Positions 1-4,910 of a stretch of DNA of 9,090 nt are shown here, piece by piece. Both the position numbers and the translations under genes were made by a program. Under the pieces are notes generated by a model that was not told where the DNA came from, did no database searches, and saw only the letters and a program-made list of their open reading frames with translations. The stretch covers positions 1 to 9,090 of the forward strand of contig JAITPS010000155.1 of the NCBI GenBank assembly GCA_031289325.1, given 5' to 3'. Each line of letters begins with the position of its first letter. Position 1 is the first letter of the stretch. The DNA is from Candidatus Methanovirga meridionalis. Its GTDB lineage: Archaea; Methanobacteriota; Methanobacteria; Methanobacteriales; Methanobacteriaceae.

Positions 1-44
1 TTAGAAAAAATATAGTTAAATTTAAATTATAGGAGTTTTTAAAA

Positions 45-1169
45 ATGAAACAATATACTGCCATTTACGTAAGAGTCAGTACTGAAGAACAAGTTGAAAA
101 TTATTCAATAGAAAGTCAAATCAATTTAGCATTAGAAATATGTAAAAATGATAATATTGAAAATTATAAATTATTTATTGATGATGGTTATTCAGGTAGA
201 AGCCTTAAGAGACCTAAAATAAAAGAATTGATAAGTGAAATTTATAAAAGTTTAATTGATAAAGTTATTATTACTGATATTGATAGGCTTTCAAGAAATG
301 TTGTTGATTTATCAACTTTAATAGAATTATTCATTAATTATAAGGTATTATTAATAAGTGCTTATGGTAATGCAAAAATAACTACTGCTGATGATCGTTT
401 AATAATGAGATTTAAAGGGTCTATTGCTCAACATACATCAGAAAAAATATCCGAACATGTTTTAAGAGGATTAAAAGGGGGATTAGAAAAAGGCGATTAT
501 ATTTTTGCTCATGCCCCTTATGGATATGTTAAATGTAATGATAATAAAAAAATGTTAGAACCAGTTTTAAATGAAATTGAAAATGTAAAAAAAATTTTTT
601 ATTATTATAGTGTCAAAGATTTAAGTATTGAAAAAATAAAAATTCAATTAATGCAGGAAAATATTAATATTAAAACTAATGCTATTTCTCGCATTCTAAA
701 AAATGAAAAATACACAGGTCAATTTAAATATCAAAATCAATATTTTAGTGGATTTGGTTTATTAACATTAATTACAAAAGAAGAATTTGAATATGTTCAA
801 CAAAAATTAAAAGGTCATTATAAAGAAAAAATTAATGATTATTTATTTTTTAAAAAAGTTGTTTGTTTTGATTGTAAAAAAATACTTTCTTGTGTGAGTA
901 CTGTTAAAAAAAATAAAACCTATCTTTATTATACTTGTTTAAATGAAAATTGTTCTAGTTATTATAAAAGAATAAATGAAAATTTTCTAATAGTAGAATA
1001 TTCAAAAAAAATAGTAAATTTATATAATAAAAATCATTTTACTTTTCATAAAGTAAATCATCCTAATCTTAATTATTATAAAATAACTTCTTTAGATCAA
1101 TTATCTAAAGAACAAATTAAAGAAACAATTATTAAGTATTTTAAAGTTCAGGCAATTAAATTTAAATAA
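45..1169 (+). CDS. Serine recombinase (resolvase/recombinase family), 374 aa
   Basis: Site-specific DNA recombinase that would cut and rejoin DNA through a 5'-phosphoserine link, for integration, excision, inversion or multimer resolution. The N-terminal resolvase domain (about 4-140) shows YVRVSTEEQ with catalytic Ser12 and Arg10, and DIDRLSRN at 78-85 with the two conserved arginines. The recombinase domain follows, with the typical APYGY at 157-161. A zinc ribbon is visible from Cys274, Cys277, Cys298 and Cys303. At 374 residues it is shorter than the usual 450-550 of large serine integrases; the long coiled-coil insertion and extended C-terminus are missing, so a plasmid resolvase or invertase role is as likely as integration. 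The start has a good site, AGGAG, about 9 nt upstream. It is the only recognised plus-strand gene and converges on the relaxase gene across a long palindrome that overlaps its TAA stop. Family assignment is sure; the exact role is inferred. Confidence 0.95.
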   Translation: MKQYTAIYVRVSTEEQVENYSIESQINLALEICKNDNIENYKLFIDDGYSGRSLKRPKIKELISEIYKSLIDKVIITDIDRLSRNVVDLSTLIELFINYKVLLISAYGNAKITTADDRLIMRFKGSIAQHTSEKISEHVLRGLKGGLEKGDYIFAHAPYGYVKCNDNKKMLEPVLNEIENVKKIFYYYSVKDLSIEKIKIQLMQENINIKTNAISRILKNEKYTGQFKYQNQYFSGFGLLTLITKEEFEYVQQKLKGHYKEKINDYLFFKKVVCFDCKKILSCVSTVKKNKTYLYYTCLNENCSSYYKRINENFLIVEYSKKIVNLYNKNHFTFHKVNHPNLNYYKITSLDQLSKEQIKETIIKYFKVQAIKFK

Positions 1170-1210
1170 TTTATAAAAAAACACCACGGTGGTGTTTTTT
1201 TATAAATTAT
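1166..1210. terminator. Repeat hairpin copy 1: bidirectional terminator between convergent genes
   Basis: A perfect palindrome with 22-bp arms around a single central G (position 1188); the core CACCACGGTGGTG is at 1182-1194, flanked by A7 and T7. It begins on the recombinase stop codon and lies 40 bp past the relaxase stop, so it has the form of an intrinsic terminator for both strands. It is the longest of six copies of this element and the only one not in front of a gene. Confidence 0.85.
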
Positions 1211-1249
1211 AATCTTTTTCTAATTCTTCTTCTATCTTTTAATTTTTAT

Positions 1250-2614
1250 TTATATAAAAGTTTCTTTAAAAACAGAGTCAGATAATTTTAAAATATTTGC
1301 TTCATAAAAATTAATATTAGTACGCAATTTGGAATAGTAATTAGATAATAAATATTTTCTTGAATTAAAAACGAGTTCACTATAAGCAAAATTATAATTA
1401 TTTAGATTTTTAGTGAATGAACTGATTTTAATATTTCTAATTAATAAATTTTTATTCTTTTTTATATTATCGATTTTATTAAATAATTCTTTATTTTCTT
1501 TGTTATTATATATTGTTTTTATTTGATCAATTAACTCTTTAGCAAACGAAGTATAAATCTCTTCTAATTTAGAAGAAATACCATCTTCAACATTATCACC
1601 ATATTTTATTTTATTTTCTTCTTGTAAATGTATTAAGCATTCTTTATATTCATTAAATAACAATGATAATTCAGTATTTTCATTAATGATATTATCAATC
1701 ATATTTCTTATTAATTCTTTTTCTTCTTTATTTAATCTTGGTATTTTTACAACATTACCGTTTTTATCAGTTTTTTTATAAGTAGCATTATAACCATAAA
1801 ACAATTTTTTCCCAATTATTGCATATAGATTTAAAAGACCTTTTTCATTAAATACTAAATTTTGTTTACTGTTTCTTAAATTATTCCTTAAAACATTAAT
1901 ATCTTTAAGTAATTCTTTATCTTTATAGAATTCATTAATAATTACACTTTTCATTTTTCTAAAACATTTTTTATTACAAACCATTTTATTTTTATCTTTA
2001 CGTTGATATTCTTCTTTATCAACATAAATAACATGAGCATGAAAATTTTTAGTATTAAAATGATAATTTACCATATAAACTAAATCACCTAAATTAATTC
2101 TACTTTGTTCTTCTAAAACTCTCATTGCTTTTTTAATAGCATTTTTCATTAGTACATTATTAATTATTTTATTATTTTCTATATCATAAATTCCTAGTTT
2201 ACTTAAAGCTTCATTATCAAATGAAAATACACCTTTATATATTCGACACCCTTTTTTATTAGCTTTATTAAATTCATTAAATAATATTTGATATTCTTTA
2301 TCTTTTATTTTATCAAAATCATTATTAAAAGCATAAAATTGTGTTTTGTCATCATTATTAATATAATCAAATTGATTCTTAATATAGTTATTAGTATTTT
2401 TTTCTTTACTATTAATTTTATCTAAAATTTCTAAATATGTTAATTGATCATATTCATTTTGATTTAAATTATTTTCAATCATAAAATTAGTTATTTCTTT
2501 ATTATTTAAAATTTTTTTAGGATTTAAAATATAATTAATTTGTTCATTTACATAATTATGTTTTTTAGAAAAACTATCAAACACTTGTCTATAAACTACG
2601 ATTGGTTTACTCAT
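1250..2614 (-). CDS. MOBP/MobL-like HUH relaxase (mobilisation protein), 454 aa
   Basis: Conjugative relaxase, the enzyme that nicks one strand at oriT and stays bound to the 5' end through a tyrosine during transfer. The metal-binding motif is HFNTKNFHAHV at about 185-195, giving the His185, His192, His194 triad of HUH relaxases. The N-terminal NYILNPKK (27-34) matches the 'Y-I-x-N-x-x-K' region of MOBP enzymes, with Tyr28 the likely nucleophile. KGVFSFDNEALSKLGIYD (127-144) resembles the segment seen in Firmicute MobL/MobP2-type relaxases. The C-terminal 250 residues are helical, lysine-rich and not recognised. The start is supported by AAAGGAG 8 nt upstream. It follows the RHH gene at 2667-2924, with repeat hairpin copy 2 filling the 52-nt gap, and ends facing the recombinase. 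No helicase or primase domain is visible. The superfamily call is strong; the MobL subfamily is from recalled motif resemblance. Confidence 0.88.
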   Translation of the reverse strand: MSKPIVVYRQVFDSFSKKHNYVNEQINYILNPKKILNNKEITNFMIENNLNQNEYDQLTYLEILDKINSKEKNTNNYIKNQFDYINNDDKTQFYAFNNDFDKIKDKEYQILFNEFNKANKKGCRIYKGVFSFDNEALSKLGIYDIENNKIINNVLMKNAIKKAMRVLEEQSRINLGDLVYMVNYHFNTKNFHAHVIYVDKEEYQRKDKNKMVCNKKCFRKMKSVIINEFYKDKELLKDINVLRNNLRNSKQNLVFNEKGLLNLYAIIGKKLFYGYNATYKKTDKNGNVVKIPRLNKEEKELIRNMIDNIINENTELSLLFNEYKECLIHLQEENKIKYGDNVEDGISSKLEEIYTSFAKELIDQIKTIYNNKENKELFNKIDNIKKNKNLLIRNIKISSFTKNLNNYNFAYSELVFNSRKYLLSNYYSKLRTNINFYEANILKLSDSVFKETFI

Positions 2615-2634
2615 TTTTAAAACTCCTTTCTATA

Positions 2635-2659
2635 AAAAAACACCACGGTGGTGTTTTTT
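2635..2659. repeat. Repeat hairpin copy 2, upstream of relaxase
   Basis: Palindrome with 12-bp perfect arms; core CACCACGGTGGTG at 2641-2653, central G 2647. It starts 7 nt after the stop codon of the upstream RHH gene and ends 20 nt before the relaxase ATG, next to the AAAGGAG site. It reads as a terminator in shape, yet leaves no room for a relaxase promoter downstream of it. Confidence 0.85.
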
Positions 2660-2666
2660 ATAATAT

Positions 2667-2924
2667 TTAAAAATCATTTAAAATCTTTATTATTTCAGAT
2701 AGCAGATGTTTTATTTCTTTATTTGATTCATTTATTCTTTCATCAATAATATCTTTTAAAATATGACTAATGCTTAAATTATCTTTTATAGCAATTTCAT
2801 TTAGAATATCAATTAAATATTCTTGTCTTGATTTGTAATTTAAACGATAAGCATTTTCAGTTAATATTTTTGAAAGTTCATTTGGTATGTTTCTAATAAT
2901 AATATCAGTATTATTTTTTTTCAT
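2667..2924 (-). CDS. Ribbon-helix-helix (Arc/FitA-like) DNA-binding protein, 85 aa
   Basis: Small putative DNA-binding protein. Residues 6-46 fit a ribbon-helix-helix fold: a beta strand with alternating residues (TDIIIRNIP), helix A (NELSKILTENAYRLN) and helix B beginning at SRQEYLIDILNEIA. A second helical stretch (about 50-83) could support oligomerisation. Such proteins dimerise and act as plasmid copy-control regulators, antitoxins or relaxosome accessory factors. The ATG at 2924 is chosen because AAAGGTGAG lies at correct spacing; a GTG at 2933 falls inside that site. The gene starts 18 nt after the stop of the 359-aa gene, so the two are probably co-transcribed. The relaxase gene follows across repeat hairpin copy 2. 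Its position beside the relaxase favours relaxosome or regulatory work, but no toxin partner or target is visible, so the role is inference. Confidence 0.8.
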   Translation of the reverse strand: MKKNNTDIIIRNIPNELSKILTENAYRLNYKSRQEYLIDILNEIAIKDNLSISHILKDIIDERINESNKEIKHLLSEIIKILNDF

Positions 2925-2942
2925 TACACTCACCTTTTATAG

Positions 2943-4022
2943 TTATTTATTAATTAATTCAACATCATATTTTTTAATAATGTCTTGAATTAATTGAAAT
3001 GAATTTGTTTCTTTATTAAAGTCATATTTTAAATTACTAAATATTTTTTTATTAATGAGATAGTCAATCATAATGGTAGATATATTTAATTTTTTTTCTA
3101 AATCTTCAATACTAATATTAGGATTATTAAAATTGACAAATTTGTTTTTAAATTGTTTATTAATTAAAATAATATCAAAATTCTTTTTTATTTCTTTAGC
3201 AATTGAATAGTTAATGGTTTCAGAAAGTTTTTCTAAAGGATTTATTAAAAATATTTTTTTGTGAACAGCATAATCTAAAAGTAAAAGATTAGTATTTATA
3301 ATAATATCTAAAGAATTAATCACATCTTCTTTATTTTCATTTTTAAATTGTTCTAGCTCTAAATTTAGATTTTCTATTTCTTCAATGTATTTATTTTTAT
3401 TTATAAAATTTAAATTATAATTTTTTAAATTCATTTTAAATTCATTTAAAATTATAAAAATTTCATCATCATCTAGATTTAAAATTGAATAAATATTAGT
3501 AAATTTTTCTATAATGTTATTTAGTTTTAATTCTTTTTCATCTGATTCTAATTCCTCTAATTCATTTAAATAATCTTCAGTATCAAATTTAATTTGTTCA
3601 AGTTGATCTATAATTGCTTGTTTTATTTTAAAAGAAAAATCAACCTCATGATCTTTTTTTATTTTAGGTACTTTTATATTATTATCCAATTTATTATTTT
3701 TCTGTTTTATTTCTTCTTTTAAATCTTCAATTATTTTATTTTGATTTAAAATTTTATTTGATAAATTTTCGATTATATCTTCATTATTTAAATTATTTTT
3801 AATTTGTTCATTATTTAAATTATTTATATAAAATTCAATTAAAAATTCAACGACTCTTATTGAACTAATTTTTGATTTATTAGTAGGAGTAACAAGTTTA
3901 TCATTGTTTAAAAAATCTTTATCAAATTCTATTAATTCTTCAAATTTTTTTCCTAAACCTTCATTGATATTTATAGCTTTTTTTCTTTCTAAACTTGAAA
4001 TATCTAAGTTATTTTTTTTCAT
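2943..4022 (-). CDS. Unknown coiled-coil protein in the Rep position, 359 aa
   Basis: Not recognised. Residues 16-68 could form a ribbon-helix-helix-like unit: strand AININEG, a helix with KKFEELIEFDKDF, then SSIRVVEFLIEFYINNL. Residues 70-115 are Asn/Glu/Lys-rich and probably coiled coil, with a nine-residue tandem repeat (NNLNNEQIK then NNLNNEDII). Residues 125-255 are helical and acidic. The C-terminus holds SIEDLEKKLNISTIMIDYLINKKIF (from about 304), shaped like a helix-turn-helix. The start is supported by AAGGAAG/AAGGAAA sites just upstream. It reads away from the iteron-bearing region, and a candidate promoter there overlaps an iteron, so by position it is the best candidate for an initiator or copy-control protein. 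No winged-helix Rep_3, RepA_N or rolling-circle motifs are visible, so replication initiation is inference only. A partition or relaxosome protein is an alternative. Confidence 0.8.
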   Translation of the reverse strand: MKKNNLDISSLERKKAININEGLGKKFEELIEFDKDFLNNDKLVTPTNKSKISSIRVVEFLIEFYINNLNNEQIKNNLNNEDIIENLSNKILNQNKIIEDLKEEIKQKNNKLDNNIKVPKIKKDHEVDFSFKIKQAIIDQLEQIKFDTEDYLNELEELESDEKELKLNNIIEKFTNIYSILNLDDDEIFIILNEFKMNLKNYNLNFINKNKYIEEIENLNLELEQFKNENKEDVINSLDIIINTNLLLLDYAVHKKIFLINPLEKLSETINYSIAKEIKKNFDIILINKQFKNKFVNFNNPNISIEDLEKKLNISTIMIDYLINKKIFSNLKYDFNKETNSFQLIQDIIKKYDVELINK

Positions 4023-4084
4023 TAAAATTTCCTTCTTCCTTTTGAATAATATACCTAAGCCATTTTTTTATATATGTATAATTA

Positions 4085-4114
4085 ATAGTAATAATAAAAA
4101 TAATTGAGGTTCAA
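4085..4114 (-). promoter_or_regulatory. Candidate promoter of the 359-aa gene overlapping iterons
   Basis: On the minus strand TTGAAC (4114-4109) is followed after 18 nt by TACTAT (4090-4085), about 60 nt before the ATG. The -35 box and spacer lie within iteron block A, so an iteron-binding protein would also repress this promoter. The AT richness makes chance -10 boxes common, so this is tentative. Confidence 0.35.
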
Positions 4115-4138
4115 TTATTTTTCAATTATTTTTCAATA
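4096..4138. repeat. Iteron block A (TCAATTATTTTT, 11-bp period)
   Basis: TCAATTATTTTT occurs at 4111-4122 and 4122-4133, followed by a truncated TTCAAT; the cytosines at 4112, 4123 and 4134 are exactly 11 bp apart. An inverted copy at 4096-4107 pairs with 4111-4122 to give a perfect 12-bp-arm hairpin with loop GGT. The helical phasing suits cooperative protein binding on one DNA face. Confidence 0.75.
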
Positions 4139-4171
4139 CCCTTATAGAATGCGTGTTTTGAGACTATAGAT

Positions 4172-4197
4172 GTTGTAAAAACTGTTGTTTTTACAAC
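4172..4197. repeat. Perfect 11-bp hairpin in the origin core
   Basis: GTTGTAAAAAC and its exact reverse complement GTTTTTACAAC are separated by TGTT. No T-run follows on the plus strand, so it is not a simple terminator. It may be a recognition dyad of the relaxase, of an RHH protein or of the initiator. Confidence 0.7.
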
Positions 4198-4241
4198 GAG
4201 CATAAAGGGAATGATATCACTTACGTTTTTATCATTATGTG

Positions 4242-4262
4242 TTTACTGGCAGTGCCAGTAAA
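4242..4262. repeat. Perfect 21-bp palindrome in the origin core
   Basis: TTTACTGGCA and TGCCAGTAAA flank a single central G. This is the most GC-rich dyad of the region and lies 4 bp before iteron block B. Its symmetry suits a dimeric DNA-binding protein or a nick-site stem. Confidence 0.7.
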
Positions 4263-4268
4263 ATAACC

Positions 4269-4335
4269 TCAATTATCTTTAATTATTCTTCAATTATTCT
4301 TCAATTATCCTCAATTATTTTTTAAAAATAATTGA
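4269..4335. repeat. Iteron block B (TCAATTATYYT, 10-11-bp period) ending in a palindrome
   Basis: Five consecutive units begin near 4269, 4279, 4290, 4301 and 4311: four TCAATTAT and one TTAATTAT variant. The last unit, TCAATTATTTTT (4311-4322), is mirrored exactly at 4324-4335 around a central T, giving 12-bp arms. The same 12-mer forms the hairpin of block A, so the two blocks use one binding motif. Confidence 0.75.
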
Positions 4336-4360
4336 TTTTATGATATCATTATTTTTTTTT

Positions 4361-4379
4361 GTGTGTATAAAATACACAC
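4361..4379. repeat. Small hairpin GTGTGTAT/ATACACAC
   Basis: Eight-base perfect arms with an AAA loop, preceded by a run of nine T on the plus strand. A U-run does not follow the stem on either strand, so an operator or origin dyad is more likely than a terminator. Confidence 0.55.
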
Positions 4380-4388
4380 CAGTAATTT

Positions 4389-4440
4389 AAAAAAAATTAA
4401 TTTAATTTTCTATAATTACTTAATTAAATTAATTTTTTTT
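4389..4440 (-). terminator. AT-only inverted repeat with 19-bp arms after the RHH gene
   Basis: Arms at 4389-4407 and 4422-4440 are exact reverse complements made only of A and T, starting with A8 and ending with T8; the loop is 14 nt. It lies 36 nt past the stop of the RHH gene at 4476-4859, so it could terminate that transcript, although a stem without G-C pairs is weak. It could equally be the DNA-unwinding element of the origin. Confidence 0.45.
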
Positions 4441-4475
4441 CAACATATTTATTTATATTTTTTTTATTTTTTTTC

Positions 4476-4859
4476 TTAATCTAGATTTTTTAAATATTGT
4501 TTTCTATTAATATTTTTATCAACCAATTTTTTTGCTTCTTGATAAATATCATTAGAACTATATTCAATTAAATCATTTAATTCTATATTTTCTTTTTCTA
4601 ATAAAGTTATTAATAAATGTAAAATAATTTGAACCTTTTTATTAGTATCACTAATACGATATTTTTGTACTATTAAACTATCTAAAGAACGTTCAAAACT
4701 TTCATAATTATTTTTTTCTTCAATCAGTTTTTTTACAGATTTTATTAAATAACTTACAGCTAATGATCTATTCCCATTATGTTGTTCTTTTGCAAATTCA
4801 TCAAGTATTAATAAATCATTTTCTGAAAACGTTATGTTTTTTCTAATATAACGACCCAT
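4476..4859 (-). CDS. Ribbon-helix-helix DNA-binding protein, 127 aa (relaxosome/regulator candidate)
   Basis: Putative DNA-binding protein with an N-terminal ribbon-helix-helix domain (about 4-45): strand YIRKNITFS, helix A ENDLLILDEFAKEQ, turn HNGNRS, helix B LAVSYLIKSVKKL. The remaining 80 residues are helical and charged, perhaps for oligomerisation or contact with the coupling protein. The ATG at 4859 is preferred because GGAAGGAGGT sits about 9 nt upstream; a longer frame open back to 4931 would have to translate through the repeat hairpin and overlap the coupling-protein gene, and is rejected. Repeat hairpin copy 3 lies between the coupling-protein stop and this start. Placed between the coupling protein and the origin-like region, it is a good candidate relaxosome accessory protein or autoregulated repressor. 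No sequence evidence separates these roles. Confidence 0.82.
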   Translation of the reverse strand: MGRYIRKNITFSENDLLILDEFAKEQHNGNRSLAVSYLIKSVKKLIEEKNNYESFERSLDSLIVQKYRISDTNKKVQIILHLLITLLEKENIELNDLIEYSSNDIYQEAKKLVDKNINRKQYLKNLD

Positions 4860-4877
4860 AATTAAAAACCTCCTTCC

Positions 4878-4910
4878 AATAAAAAAACACCACGGTGGTG
4901 TTTTTTTATT
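4878..4910. repeat. Repeat hairpin copy 3, upstream of RHH gene
   Basis: Perfect 16-bp arms around a central G at 4894; core CACCACGGTGGTG at 4888-4900. The stop codon of the coupling-protein gene (4906-4908) lies inside the right arm, and the AAGGAGG of the following gene starts a few bases beyond the left arm. Confidence 0.85.

Larger units (their letters stand above)
4139..4262. other. GC-richer core between iteron blocks, possible oriT
   Basis: Clearly higher in G+C than anything around it and free of the iteron motif. It contains two perfect dyads described separately (4172-4197 and 4242-4262), and CCCTT/AAGGG at 4139-4143 and 4205-4209 that bracket the first dyad. Stem-loops beside a nick site are typical of oriT, but no known nick consensus was recognised, so the role is inferred from context. 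Confidence 0.35.
4023..4475. other. Candidate replication/transfer origin region (453 bp non-coding)
   Basis: The largest gene-free stretch. It holds two blocks of short phased repeats (4096-4138 and 4269-4335), a GC-richer core between them (4139-4262) with two perfect dyads, a further hairpin (4361-4379) and a long AT-only inverted repeat (4389-4440). Phased iterons next to an AT-rich segment and a possible initiator gene is the classic layout of an iteron-controlled plasmid origin. An oriT could lie in the core, because a relaxase and two RHH genes flank the region. No open reading frame of note occurs in it. Confidence 0.6.

Noticed and set aside
3904..4107. Plus-strand open frame of 67 codons
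   Set aside because: It lies mostly antisense to the start of the 359-aa gene, is Phe/Ser/Leu-rich as expected from the reverse of Lys/Asn/Glu-rich coding DNA, and has no good ribosome-binding site.
4096..4335. CRISPR array
   Set aside because: The repeat units are only 10-12 bp, abut each other with no spacers, and no cas gene is present. They fit iterons.
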